Positions 1-10,185 of a stretch of 64,000 bases of DNA are shown one piece after another. Source of the stretch: Theropithecus gelada (taxonomy: Eukaryota; Chordata; Mammalia; Primates; Cercopithecidae). Location: assembly GCF_003255815.1 (NCBI RefSeq), contig NC_037670.1:26686672-26750671 (forward strand), written 5' to 3'. A program made the position numbers and the translations under genes. Each line of letters starts with the position of its first letter. Position 1 is the stretch's first letter. Under the pieces are notes generated by a model, which was not told the origin of the DNA, searched no databases, and saw nothing but the letters and a program-made list of their open reading frames with translations.

Positions 1-299
1 AAGGAACATTTCTGAGCTCGATGAAAATGAGGACACAGTGACCCTACCACATAAGCAAAAACATTTAGCAACAGAAAACAGATATGTACTATTAGTAATA
101 AAATGATAACGATCCTTAGTCTACAGTACAGAAACACTCATCACCAATGGTCTTAACTGTGGGACACACTGTTTTGAATTTGGTCTTTCAGAGTGGTAAT
201 CAAATTGTACTGGAAAAATTTTAAGCCACCTAATGCCAGGAGGCTTGTGGGGCCGGGGGCACGGTCTTCCATCACCTTACCAAAAAAATCCTAGCAAAG
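1..299. other. Sequence left of the CpG island, no gene seen
   Basis: AT-rich single-copy-looking sequence with no Alu, no long frame and no recognised motif. If the divergent promoter call is right, this is the start of DOP1B intron 1. Confidence 0.4.
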
Positions 300-935
300 T
301 CTTCCCAATTGCGGGGCTGCAGTCGCGAGTGTGGGGCAACACCTGCGGGTAACAGTCCACGCGAGCAGTCGGGAACCCCGCAGGGCGCAGGGGCCAGGAT
401 GGCGGAGCGCGCACTGCGGCCCGGATACCTTCTCCTGAGGCCTGGCTGGAAGACTGGGGTCTTCCCCGACGAGGAAAGCCCTCAGTTCTCACAGGTCCGC
501 GTCCCCAGTCTCCTCCCCAGCCAGGACCGCACGAGCAAACAAAGGCTGAGCGTCTCGCTGTGGGCCCGCCCCGGGAGAGAGCGCGGGCCGCGATCCACCC
601 CTGACCTGCACCTGCCGCCCCGCTCGGTGAGGGCGTGGCCGGCATCACATCCTCCGCGCCAGGGTCGGGTAACCCGAGGGGACTCCACCCAGTCTCCCAG
701 CTGCCCTCCGGGTCTACGGCCCCGAGCTCCCCGCCCCCGCACTGCAGCAGCGCGCGCCGCGGGCCCGGGCCGCGCGCCGGGAAGCCACCTGCACCCCGAG
801 CCGCCCCACGGCGCCGCCCAAGCCCTCTGGACCTGGGGAAGGGCCCGCGGGCCGGCGGGGAGGAGACGCCCGGCTCCTCCGGCTTCGCCCAGCGGCTGAG
901 GACTGGACGCCGGGCAGGGCGCGGGCACGACTTAC

Positions 936-1085
936 CCGCGGCAGTGGCCCTGTTGGCGGGCGCGCTCACGTGCAGCGCGGAGGAGCCCGCCGACCTGAGT
1001 GAGAGAGACTGAGCAGGGGCTGCGGCGCGGCCGGGAGCCAGAACCACCGATAAAGCGCCGCGCCTGAGAACCAGCCGCCGCCGCT
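936..1085 (-). other. DOP1B: Candidate non-coding first exon of DOP1B
   Basis: On the minus strand this GC-rich stretch ends at CGCGG followed by the strong donor GTAAGT (935-930). DOP1B is a large membrane-trafficking protein of the Dopey family (MON2 partner, Golgi/endosome); none of its coding sequence is in the window. The exon is inferred from human gene order (CBR3 then DOP1B in the same direction) and from the donor. The right edge is a guess based on where the minisatellite begins. An open frame crosses it but looks accidental. Confidence 0.4.
967..972. promoter_or_regulatory. E-box CACGTG in the divergent promoter
   Basis: Palindromic CACGTG in context CTCACGTGCAGC, within the candidate DOP1B exon 1. 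It is the type of site bound by USF/MYC/MITF family factors; occupancy is not shown. Confidence 0.35.
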
Positions 1086-1159
1086 CTTCCCTAATGCGGG
1101 AGTCGGGGCGGAGCCTGGAGGCGGGGCCTCGGCGCTTGGGGCGGGGATGGAAGGCGGGG

Positions 1160-1549
1160 CTGGACGCCTGGAGGCGGGGTTAGGGGCGGAACTTGGAGGT
1201 GGGCCATAGACGCGCGGGGGCGGGGTTTCCGCGGGCGGGGCGGAACTAGAAGTCTGGGCCTGACCCATGGAGGCAGGATCAAGGGCGGGGCCTGGAAGTG
1301 GGCCGTCGGTACAGGGGCGGGGTCTCGGCGGGCAGGGCTGGGTTGGAAGGCGTGGCCTGACTCATGAAGGCAGGATCAAGGGCGGTGCCTGGAGGCGGGC
1401 CATAACAGCAGGGGCGGGACCTGGGCGGGCCGGGCTGGGCTGAAAGGCGAGGCTTGACTCATGGAGGCGGGATCAGGGGCGGGGCCTGAAGGTGGACCAT
1501 TGGTGTTAGGGCGGGGCTTCGGCTTGGGAGCAGAGCTTGGGGAGGGCCC
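1160..1549 (+). repeat. 97-base GC-box minisatellite, about 4 copies
   Basis: Units begin CCTGACCCATGGAGG at 1259, CCTGACTCATGAAGG at 1356 and CTTGACTCATGGAGG at 1453, exactly 97 bases apart. A more diverged copy precedes them from about 1160. Each unit carries one or two GGGCGGGGCCT-type GC boxes, so the array multiplies Sp1-like sites in the gap between the two inferred transcription starts. Confidence 0.85.
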
Positions 1550-1559
1550 CGGCGTGCTG

Positions 1560-1668
1560 GGGCCGTTCAGTCGCCGCAGCCGCTGAGTGAGGGCCGAGAG
1601 TCTTCCTTAGCTTCCCCGCCATAGGCGTCGTTTCGTAGCCGGGCTGCTCCGGGGAAGGCCTCGTACAG
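1560..1668 (+). ncRNA. CBR3-AS1: Candidate first exon of antisense lncRNA CBR3-AS1
   Basis: GC-rich stretch ending TCGTACAG before the donor GTGGGTAG (1669). CBR3-AS1 (also called PlncRNA-1) is a human lncRNA that starts beyond the CBR3 3' end and runs antisense through the gene. Position and strand agree here, so transcription from this point would cross the whole CBR3 locus. Later exons cannot be placed by eye, and the 5' edge is approximate. Confidence 0.45.
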
Positions 1669-2026
1669 GTGGGTAGGGCGGCGTCTGCGCCTCACCTGGG
1701 GATCCCCGACACAACCGAGTGGAAGGGGACAATGGTCAGTGCCCGCCCAAGTTTGTCCGCGTGTGCATCGGCCGTCGGAGGTGCTTTGGAGTCATTCACA
1801 GAAACGGAGAAGCGGGGGCTCCTCAAAGGGTGCGCGGCACCTGGTTCACCCCATCTTTTCCTTCTGGACCACGTCCAAGCCCTCCATACACGCTTGGGGC
1901 GCAGAGGGCGCAGAGGGCGCGGCCGGCTTAGGACCCCCGCTAAGTTGCCCCAGCCCGCACGGGCCTCAGGTTTCCGACCCCGGGCGACGGGAGAGATGAG
2001 ATCATTTCTACCTGGACGGAGCTTGT

Positions 2027-2032
2027 CACGTG
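2027..2032. promoter_or_regulatory. E-box GTCACGTGGG
   Basis: A CACGTG core with flanking GT and GG, close to the GTCACGTGAC sites used by USF and MITF/TFEB. It lies 25 bases from a full CRE, which makes a compact candidate enhancer downstream of the antisense start. Confidence 0.35.
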
Positions 2033-2056
2033 GGCTATGGCTCAGGAAGGAGACCT

Positions 2057-2064
2057 TGACGTCA
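2057..2064. promoter_or_regulatory. Full palindromic CRE, TGACGTCA
   Basis: Perfect TGACGTCA in context CTTGACGTCAACC. It contains a CpG, so its survival suggests an unmethylated island shoulder. It matches the CREB/ATF consensus; function is inferred only. Confidence 0.4.
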
Positions 2065-3142
2065 ACCTTAGAAAGCATTCATATCTCCAGACAATCCCAG
2101 CCCCTGCCTGCCGTCCTCTCGAGCGCTGGGACCTGGACGGTCCAGTCCGACCGCTTCAGGACTGGACGCACCTGGATGGTGCTTGTTAGGCAGTGCAAGC
2201 CCTGTCCCCACCCAGCTGTGGCTCCAGCCAACCCGAAGCGGGCCACTTGTGGATGAAGGCTGTCATTTCTGCAGTGGCGTCGCTCCTTTTAACCCCCGAG
2301 CGTCCTTTAGAAATGTTCAGACCAGGTCTGGAGTTCGTGAAGGCGAGGCAGTAGTCAATGAGCTTGGGAGGTGGGGGAGGTATGAGCACGTAGAAGTTGT
2401 TTAGGACACTTTGTGTTTATGCATGTTTCTAGGGAAGGGGTATATTATCAGATTCCAAAGTGGATCTGTCACTTCCCTGGAAACAGCAAGAATAGTTTAA
2501 TAGTTTGGGATGCTGGACCTGTGGCCCAGCCAGGCTGCTGATTCTGATTTTGTCTCCATTTGGCATATACCAAGTACCCCAGATGTAAATCCTCTCGTGG
2601 TCAATTTGAGGAATGCTCTTACGATAGAAGCAGAGAGAAATGAAAAGATTGGGCCACAGTTAGCAGGAAAAAAAAATTAATTTCATGAAGATTGATTTCC
2701 TAATGAGAATATGATAAACTGGTTTTACAAAAGCAGCAAACAAAAACAGGACAAAAAAAAAAAAGAAAAGAAAAAAATGATGGCAAGCAGGTTTTTTTTT
2801 TTTTAAGGTTCTGCAAATCCTAGTCACACTCAACACTGCACTGAACAGAGATGAAAGAACTGCTTTACACTTAACATTAAAAAGAGAACCAGTCTATTTG
2901 TGCCAAAGCCACCATGCACATACAATTTGTACCTTATATTCATATACCACCTATCTGTAAAGGACTCTGGGTGTGTGTGGGGGGGGTGGGGTTAATTTAA
3001 TTTTGACAAATTCATTTGTAAATCATTAAAAAAAACTCAATTTATAATTGGCAGTATACTGTCAATTACTGTATACTGTGTACAATATACTGATACTGAC
3101 AGGATTGACAGTAAATGTATAACATTGAGATTTGAGTATTCT

Positions 3143-3450
3143 GGCCAGGTGCAGTGTCTCATGCCTATAATCCCAGCACTTTGGGAGGCTGAGGCGGGCG
3201 GATGACCTGAGGTTGGGAGTTCAAGACCAGCCTGACCAACATGGAGAAACCCTGTCTCTTCTAAAAATACAAAATTAGTTGGGTGTGGTGGCACATGCCT
3301 GTAATCCCAGCTACTCAGGAGGCTGAGGCAGGAGAATAATTTGAACCCAGGAGGGGGAGGTTGCAGTGATGAGCCGAGATGGCGAGAAGGTGCCACTGCA
3401 CTCCAGCCTGGGCAACAAGAGCAGAAACTCTGTTTCAAAAAAAAGAAAAA
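3143..3450 (+). repeat. Alu
   Basis: Complete dimer from GGCCAGGTGCAGTGTCTC to a mixed A tail. Confidence 0.95.
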
Positions 3451-3512
3451 TGTATCACAGAAAAGCTGATATGGAAAGAACCACTGGCTTCCTCTGTTGT
3501 CTAAAAAACATT

Positions 3513-3698
3513 GTATTAGCCAGGCGTGGTGGCACGTGCCTGTACTCCCAGCTACTTGGGAGGCTGAGGCAGGAGGATCACTTGAAACCGGGAGTTGGAG
3601 GTTGCAGTGAGCCAAGATTGCGTCACTGCACTCCATCCTGGGCAACAGAGTAAGACTCTGTCTCAGAAAACAACAAAAACAATATAAAACAAAAAACA
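3513..3698 (+). repeat. 5'-truncated Alu with target duplication
   Basis: Starts within the left arm (TTAGCCAGGCGTGGTGG). ACATTGTAT flanks both ends, so it integrated in truncated form. Confidence 0.9.
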
Positions 3699-3929
3699 CA
3701 TTGTATGAGATAATCCATTTAAAATATGCTGCATTTAAACCATATTTCATTTCTCTATGGAAAAGTTCACATATAGGCTAACTTGGGGATCTATTAATAA
3801 CCATATGACTTACACTTTAAGCATAATCTAATTTACACTTAGATTTAATGTATCATCTCCCTTAGTTTTTACACCAAGAGAGTTACTACTCTCTAGACTC
3901 AAAAGTGAAGCTGGACCTGCCAGGCACTA

Positions 3930-4065
3930 GAGACCACAGAACTTTGTAGTCAGTCCTGGATATGATCCTGGCTTTAGCGCTGAGATCTTGTGCAAGTTAA
4001 TTAACCTCTCCAAGCCTTTATTTCTTCATTTGAAAAATGACATTGATTCCTACCTTAAAGGATAC
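3930..4065 (+). repeat. MIR fragment
   Basis: Core-like run: AGTCAGTCCTGGATATGATC, then GTGCAAGTTAATTAACCTCT and a cttcatttgaaaaatg stretch typical of the MIR 3' part. Confidence 0.6.
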
Positions 4066-4738
4066 AGTGGTTTCAATGTGTCCCCTAAAGTCACGTATTA
4101 GAAACATAATCCCCAAGGCAACAGTGTTGCAAAGTGGAACCTTCAAGATCATGAGTGAAGACTCTGCCCTCATAAATGGATTAATACCTTTATCAGTGGA
4201 GTGGATTCCTGATAGAAGGATGAGTTTAGCTTGTACCTTGTGAGCATTTTCTTGCCCTTTTCTGCCTTCTGCCATGGTAGGGACACACCAACAGGCCCTT
4301 GCCAGATGCTAGTGCCGTGCTTTTGCACTTCCCAGCCTCCAGAATTATAAGAAATAAACTCACTTTTTTTTTTTTTCTTTTTTTGAGACAAGTGACAGAG
4401 TCTCACTCTGTTGCCTAGGCTAGAGTGAAGTGGCATGATCATAGCTCACTGCAGCCATAAACTCCTGGGCACAAGTGATACTCCTACCTCAACTTCCCAA
4501 GTAGGTAGTACTAAAGGTGAGCATGATCACACCTGGTTAATTTTTATTTTTTGTAGAGACGGAGTCTCTCTATGTTGCCCCGGCTGGCCTTGAACTCTTG
4601 GCCTTAAGTGATCCTCCCACTTTGGCTTCTGAAAGTTATGGGATTATTGGCATGAGCTACTGTGCCCAGGCAAATTTATTTTCTTTATAAAGTACCTAGT
4701 TTGTGATATTCCATTATAGTAACACAAAATGAACTAAG
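4066..4738 (+). repeat. MLT1-type MaLR LTR, split by an Alu
   Basis: Carries the MaLR landmarks CAGCCTCCAGAATTATAAGAAATAAA and, past the Alu, TTCCATTATAGTAACACAAAATGAACTAAG. The Alu at 4362-4672 interrupts it. Confidence 0.75.
4362..4672 (-). repeat. Alu inside the MLT1 LTR
   Basis: T run, then GAGACAAGTGACAGAGTCTC; diverged, J-like. Confidence 0.9.
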
Positions 4739-4883
4739 GCAAAGGACTATAGTCAGAATTACCTAAAACCATGTTGGGAAAGCATTAAGCAGGACATATG
4801 GTCTAATTTGCCATAGGTTCTCTATTCATGATTTTTTTCTCCTTTTGGTTCCAAGCCCAGTTGTTTTTTTCCTACAGCATACG

Positions 4884-5353
4884 GCAAACCCCCAACATCT
4901 GAGACAGGTCTCAGTTAATTTAGAAAGTTTATTTTGCCAAGGTTGAGGATGGGCAACCATGACATGGCCTCAGGAGGTTCTGACAACATGTGCCCAAGGT
5001 GGTTGGGGCACAGCTTGGTTTTATACATTTTAGGGAGACGTGAGACATCAATCAATATGTATAAGATGTACATTGGTTCAGTCTGGAAAGGTGGGACAAC
5101 TCCAGGCAAAGGCGGGACAGCCGGAAGCATGGAGGGGCTTCCAGGTCATAAGTAGGTAAGAGATAAATGGTTGCATTCTTTTGAGGTTCTTTTGAGCCTC
5201 TCCAAATGAAGCAATCAGATATGCATTTGTCTCAGTGAACAGAGAGGTGACTTTGAATAGAATGGAAGGCAGGTTTGCCCTAAGCAGTTCCCAGCTTAAC
5301 TCTTCCCTTTAGCTTAGTGATTTGGGGGCCCCAAGATTTATTTTCCTCTCACA
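4884..5353 (-). repeat. Solo LTR (ERV1-type)
   Basis: Reads TGTGAGAGGAAAATAAATCT from its 5' end on the minus strand. It has a TATA box (TATAAAA, 5025-5019) and a poly(A) signal (AATAAA, 4933-4928) about 90 bases downstream. No internal retroviral sequence flanks it. The family is probably in the MER4/MER61 range, not certain. Confidence 0.75.
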
Positions 5354-5550
5354 ATACTATAAAACATGTTAATGCACTTCTATTGGTTAGGTTCCTTTTG
5401 ATTGCAAGCAACAACTACCCAATTCAATGTGGCTTATGAAAAAGGAAAATATATTTTAAGGATACAAGGGTATCTTGGAGCATCTCTGAGAACTCAAGAT
5501 TTCAGGAATGATCTAAGGACGGGGAAGGGAGTTTCTCTTTGGGCCAATTC

Positions 5551-5852
5551 TTTTTTCTTTTCCCCCTCAAGACAGGGTGTCGCTTTGTCATCCAGGCTGG
5601 AGTGAACTGATACAAACATGGCTTGCTGTAGCCTCCACCTCCCAGGCTCAAGCAATCCTCCTGCCCCAGCTCCCCAAGTAGCTGGGACTACAGGCACGTA
5701 CCACCAAGCCTGGCTAAGTTTTGTATGTATGTTGTAGAGACAGGGTATCACCATGTTACCCAGGCTGGTCTCAAACTCACGAGCGCAAGCCATCCACCTG
5801 CCTTGACCTCCCAAAGTGCTGCGATTGGAGGCAGGAGCCACCACACCTGGCT
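5551..5852 (-). repeat. Alu, old (J-like)
   Basis: Begins CAAGACAGGGTGTCGCTTTG and ends CCACCACACCTGGCT. Confidence 0.9.
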
Positions 5853-6203
5853 TAAACGCGCCTCCTGATGGTTGGCCTCCTTCTCTGGCGATGGCTGGCT
5901 CCCTCTGCTCCTTAGGCACATGAGGTGGGATGCACAGTAACAGCTCTGATCCAATCCAACTGGTTCTTTTTAGAGGAAAGATCTACAGCTGGAGCAGTCA
6001 ACAGAGGCAAGGTCACCATGTGGCTGCTGCCGCTGCAAACATGGGAAGGAAGCGGGGGGCGGGGGAGGGCAGAAGATCATATATTGGAAGAGGGTGCTGG
6101 GGAGACCATCCAATAAGGGCCAACGGCAGCCCTTCTCATAAGAATGAGAAATGTCATTCTGACCAGCAGTTGACAATTAAGGGTCATCCAAGTGAGCTAC
6201 ATG

Positions 6204-6301
6204 CTTATCCAAAAAGGACTGGCTAGAGACAAAAGAGGAAGTGGGTTACACACTTATCCAAAAAGGATTAGTTAGAGACAAAAGAGGAAGAAGAAATAAA
6301 A
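6204..6301 (+). repeat. Two-copy 49-base tandem duplication
   Basis: CTTATCCAAAAAGGACTGGC at 6204 and CTTATCCAAAAAGGATTAGT at 6253, each followed by TAGAGACAAAAGAGGAAG. Three mismatches lie in the shared 38 bases. Confidence 0.85.
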
Positions 6302-6598
6302 GGGACGGGTTCATTTTCTCATGCACTTCCTGTCTGTGAGTTTGTCAGGCAGAGCCTGAAGTGCTCTGTGGTTCCTGGGCTATTGCCCGTCATTAGCAGG
6401 ACTGGAGTTTGGCTGCAGAGGGAGATGACAGTATACAAGATACTCAGGAAGCTGGTTGAAAGCCATTAAAATGTTTTTAGAGCCAGGAAGGGAGCCATTA
6501 AAATGTCTTAGGAGCTGTGACCTGAGATGAATACTATAAGAGCATGTTGGATTTAATCAGTGACATACAAATAGGCTGAAGGATGTTTTTGTTGTTGT

Positions 6599-6894
6599 TT
6601 TGGTTTTTTTTGAGACAGGGTCTTGTCCTGTCACTCAGGCTGAAGTGCACTGGCACAATCATGGCTCACTGCAGCCTTGACCTCCCGGGTTCAAGTGATC
6701 CTCCCAACCTCAGCCTCTAAGTAGCTGGAACTACAGGTGTGCACCACCACGCCCGCCTAATCTTTTTTGAATTTTTGTAGAGAGGGGTCTCGCTATGTTG
6801 TCCAGGCTGGTCTCAAACTTCTGGGCTCAAGCAACCTGTCTGCCTTGGCCTTCCAAAATGCTGGGATTACAGGCATGAGCCACTCCATCTGGCC
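6599..6894 (-). repeat. Alu
   Basis: TTTTTTTTGAGACAGGGTCT to CCACTCCATCTGGCC; it abuts the LTR12-like sequence. Confidence 0.9.
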
Positions 6895-6904
6895 TGCACT
6901 CTCT

Positions 6905-7367
6905 TCTGGTCCATGTTTGTTACAGCTGGAGCTGAGCTTTCGCTCGCCGTCCACCATTGCTGTTTGCCGTCCACCACTGCTGTTTGCCGTCCACCACTGC
7001 TGTTTGCCGTTCACCACTGCTGTGTGCCACCATTGCAGACCCACCGCTGACTTCCATCCCTCTGGATCCGGCAGGGTGTCCGCTGTGTTCCTGATCCAGC
7101 AAGGCGCCCATTGCCACTCCCGATCAGGCTAAAGGCTTGCCGTTGTTCCTGCACGGCTAAGTTCCCGGGTTCGTCCTAATTGAGCTGAACACTAGTCACT
7201 GGGTTCCACGGTTCTCTTCCATGACCCACGGCTTCTAGTAGAGCTATAACACTGACCGCATGGCCCAATATTCCCTTCCTTGGAATCCGTGAGGCCAAGA
7301 ACCCCAGGTCAGAGAACACGAGGCCATCATCTTGGGAGCTCTGGGAGCAAGGACTCCCCCCCCCCAC
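6905..7367 (+). repeat. HERV9-type LTR (LTR12-like) fragment
   Basis: Contains GGATCCGGCAGGGTGTCCGC, GAACACTAGTCACTGGGTTC and CGTGAGGCCAAGAACCCCAG, recalled as LTR12 landmarks, ending GGGAGCTCTGGGAGCAAGGA. No internal region is attached. Alus flank both sides. The family name is from memory. Confidence 0.65.
6942..7036 (+). repeat. 20-base tandem repeat inside the LTR12-like element
   Basis: The unit TGTTTGCCGTCCACCACTGC begins at 6961, 6981 and 7001, with partial copies on each side. The spacing is exactly 20 bases. Confidence 0.9.
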
Positions 7368-7613
7368 CGTAACAGTATGACCATAGCTCACTGCAGCCTT
7401 GAACTCCTGGGTTCAAGTGACCGTCCCACCTTACCCTACCAAGTAGCTAGGACTACAGGTGTGTGCCAACATGCTGGCTAATTTTTGTGTTTTCTTGCAG
7501 ACATGGAGGCCTGCTGTGTTGCCCAGGCTGGTTTCAAACGCCTGACCTCAGGTGATCCTCCTGCCTCAGCCTCCCAAAGTTCTGGGATCACAGACTCGAG
7601 TCACTGTGGCCAG
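7368..7613 (-). repeat. Alu lacking its 3' arm end
   Basis: Begins at ATGACCATAGCTCACTGCAG without the usual GAGACAGGGTCTC head, so the element's 3' part is missing at the LTR boundary. Confidence 0.85.
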
Positions 7614-7841
7614 CCAGAATTTAAATTCCACTGAATTTTTGTTATTTGACCAACCATTCTTGCCGAAGCCTTGACACTCTTGCAAACCTTTGCAAGTGCA
7701 TTTCTTCTTTTTCAGAAGGCTCCTTGGTCTCCAAGTCTTTTTTCCACAGAGTGTAACCTGAAGCCAGGAGGCCTGTTGCAAAACCAATCCCATTTGAAAG
7801 CAGGGAATGTGAACTCACCTATTGTCATAAAGATTATAAAA

Positions 7842-8132
7842 GAGGTGCTGGCTCACTCCTGTAATCACAGCATTTTGGAAGGCTGAGGCAGGCAGATCAC
7901 CTGAGGTCAGGAGTTCAAGACCAGCCTGGACAACATGGCAAAACCCCATCTCTACTAAAGGTACAAAAATTAGCCAGGCATGATGGTGCACACCTGTAAT
8001 CCCAGCCACTCTACTCGGGAGGCTGAGGCAGGAGAATTGCTTGAACATGGGAGGTGGAGGTTGCAGTGAGCCAAGACGGCACCACTGCACTCCAGCCAGG
8101 CGACAGAGCGAGACTATCTGAAAAAAAAAAAT
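7842..8132 (+). repeat. Alu with target duplication
   Basis: ATTATAAAAGAG occurs on both sides (7831 and 8131). Confidence 0.92.
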
Positions 8133-8141
8133 TATAAAAGA

Positions 8142-8472
8142 GGGTGGGTGCGGTGGCTCATGTCTGGAATCCCAGCATTTCAAGAGGCAAAGGAGTGAAG
8201 ATTGCTTTAGTCCAGGAGTACAAGACCAGCCTGGGCAACATAGTGAGACCCTGTCTCTACCAAAAATTAAAAAATTATTTGGGCATGATGGCACATGCCT
8301 GTAGTCCCAGCTACTTAGGAGGCTGAGGTGGGGGGATCACTTGAAGTTTTAGTCTTGGAAGTCTCTTGCCCTGGAGGTTGAGGCTGCAGTAACCCATGAT
8401 CATGCCACTGCACTCCAGCGTGGGCAACAAAGCAAGACCCTGTCTCAAATTAAAAAAAAAAAAAAAAAAAAA
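8142..8472 (+). repeat. Alu, J-like
   Basis: GGGTGGGTGCGGTGGCTCAT to a 20-base A tail; contains an internal insertion near 8345. Confidence 0.9.
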
Positions 8473-8730
8473 GGCTTAGGGAGCCACTGAAGAATCACTC
8501 TGGGCTGTAGTTCACAGGGGGTGTACACAGGTTAAGAAGAAGACATCTGCATGTGTTTCGGTAAAGAAGTAAAGAGATAAAGTTGCAGTGGCTGGGCAAC
8601 ATTGCAAACATTCTGGGAAGGAATGCAGAATGCAAAACCCAGCTGAAAAATCTAGAAGAAATCATGTCCCAATTAAAGAAGATATTCCTTCTGAGTCCCT
8701 CAAGCTCTACTACTTCGTAAGTATAAGAAC

Positions 8731-9022
8731 CAGCCAGGTGTGGTGGCTCTTGCTTGTAATCCCAGCACTTTGGGAGACTGGGGTGGGCAGATCACTTGAG
8801 TTTGAGACCAGTCTGGCCAACATGGAGAAACCCCATTTCTACTAAAAATACAAAAAATTAGCCGGGCATGGTGGCGGGTGCCTGTAGTCCCAGCTACTTG
8901 CGAGGCTGAGTTAGAAGAATTGCTTGAACCCAGGAGGTGGAGGTTGCAGTGAGCTGAGATTGTGCCACTGCACTCCAGCATGGGCAACAGACAGAGACGC
9001 TGTCTCAGACAAAAAAAAAAAA
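8731..9022 (+). repeat. Alu with target duplication
   Basis: Flanked by GTATAAGAACC on both sides. Confidence 0.92.
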
Positions 9023-9169
9023 GTATAAGAACCAACAAAAATATACTCAAAACAGAATGAGATGCAAAGAAAGCTTGCAGAGCTAAGGAAATAGAGGATA
9101 AAGCATCACCCTTACAGAATCAAAAAACTGGAAACAGCAAGGAACAGCTGGAAAATGGCTCCATAGTTC

Positions 9170-9350
9170 TAAAACCACTTGCTACACCAGTGGTTCTAAG
9201 TGCGGTCCCAGGACCAGCAGTGTCAGCACCACCTGAGAACTTGTTAGAAATGAAGTGAATTGGTGTGGTGAGGGGAACCAGCAATCTGTTTTAATCAGCC
9301 CTTCAGGTGGTTCTGATGCCCACTAAAATTTGAGACTATGTTCTTCTCCC
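9170..9350 (+). repeat. MER5A-like hAT (Charlie) element
   Basis: CAGTGGTTCTAAGTGCGGTC followed by CACCTGAGAACTTGTTAGAA and a matching inverted end (CTGATGCCCACTAAAATTTGAGA). Confidence 0.75.
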
Positions 9351-9462
9351 TCTCAGGCTAAAGAGTTGGGCATAGCAATGTTGTTCAGCTCCAGATTCCA
9401 GAACTAGACACCTTTCTCCCAGGGAGATTCTTATGAACATTCCTTTTCAAGAACAGAAAGAG

Positions 9463-9794
9463 GCTGGGTGTGATGGCTCACGCCTATAATCTCAGCACTT
9501 TGAGAGGCCGAGGCAGGCAGATCACCTGAGGTCAGGAGTTCGAGACCAGCCTGACCAACATGGAGAAACCCCATCTCTACTAAAAATACAAAATTTGCCA
9601 GGTGTGGTGGCACATGCCTGTAATCCCAGCTGCTCAGGAGGCTGAGGCAGGAGAATCACTTGAACCTGGGAGGTGGAGGTTGCGGTGAGCCGAGATCATG
9701 CCATTGCACTCCAGCCTGGGCAACAAGAGTGAAACTTCATCTCAAAAACAAAAACAAAAACAAACAAAAACAAAGAAGAAGAAAAAATAAAAAA
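9463..9794 (+). repeat. Alu, first of a nested pair
   Basis: Its tail is a mixed CAAAAA/GAAGAA run. AGAACAGAAAGAG precedes it and recurs only after the second Alu at 10101, so the second copy landed in this one's tail. Confidence 0.93.
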
Positions 9795-9795
9795 G

Positions 9796-10100
9796 GCTGG
9801 GTGCCGTGGCTCACGCCTTTAATCCCAGCACTTTGGGAGGCCGAGGCAGGCAGATAAACCAAGGTCAGGAGTTCGAGACCAGCCTGACCAACATGGTGAA
9901 ATCTCGTCTCTACAAAAATTACAAAAATTAGCCAAGCGTGATGGCAGACTCTTGGTAATCCCAGCTCCTCAGGAGGCTGAGGCAGGAGAACAGCTTGAAC
10001 CCAGGAGGCAGAGGTTGCAGTGAGCTGAGATCGCGCCACTGCACTCCAGCCCGGGTGACAAGAGCGAGACTCCATCTCAAAAAAAAAAAAAAAAAAAAAA
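9796..10100 (+). repeat. Alu, second of the pair next to the CBR3 3' end
   Basis: GGCTGGGTGCCGTGGCTCAC to a 22-base A run ending 55 bases from the CBR3 poly(A) signal. Confidence 0.93.
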
Positions 10101-10105
10101 GAACA

Positions 10106-10160
10106 GAAAGAGAATCAAACCACAACATCAATTCATTCATTCATTCCACCAACCTTTATT
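10106..10160 (-). terminator. CBR3: CBR3 poly(A) signal and GU-rich downstream element
   Basis: Canonical AATAAA on the minus strand at 10160-10155, 26 bases past the TAA. Cleavage is expected at about 10130-10145, giving a very short 3' UTR. The GU-rich run TGATGTTGTGGTTTG (about 10127-10113) is a likely CstF site. Confidence 0.8.
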
Positions 10161-10185
10161 AAGCATCAAGCTCCGAAGCAGATGT

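Larger units (their letters stand above)
300..1670. promoter_or_regulatory. CpG island, probable divergent DOP1B / CBR3-AS1 promoter
   Basis: Seen: very high G+C with dense CpG across the stretch, many GGGGCGGGGC-type Sp1 boxes, no TATA box, and a good splice donor on each strand facing outwards (GTAAGT on minus at 935-930, GTGGGT on plus from 1669). Known: in human, DOP1B and the antisense lncRNA CBR3-AS1 start head to head a few hundred bases apart, roughly 9-10 kb beyond the CBR3 3' end. Inferred: this island is that promoter, because it sits 8.5 kb from the CBR3 stop with the right orientations and about 475 bases between the two candidate first exons. The start points themselves are not proven. 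Confidence 0.7.
1669..3142. other. CpG-island shoulder and unique intronic sequence
   Basis: G+C falls gradually to about 2400, then the sequence is AT-rich with short A and T runs (2752-2806). Open frames at 1669-2256 show no family resemblance and are put down to base composition. Inferred to be intron 1 of CBR3-AS1. Confidence 0.4.
5354..6598. other. Old or single-copy sequence around an Alu
   Basis: Apart from the Alu at 5551-5852 this holds diverged sequence of no clear family and a 49-base direct duplication. No gene is supported. Confidence 0.4.

Noticed and set aside
277..1047. 256-codon minus-strand open frame in the CpG island
   Set aside because: Stop codons are rare in very GC-rich DNA. 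The product is Pro/Arg/Gly/Ala-rich with no domain, and overlapping frames on both strands are equally open.
1669..2256. 195-codon plus-strand frame
   Set aside because: No recognisable family; several overlapping frames; it lies just after a probable splice donor.
3037..3750. 237-codon minus-strand frame
   Set aside because: It crosses a full Alu and a partial Alu; the peptide is a standard Alu-derived read-through (SRDGVSPCWPGWS-type phrases).
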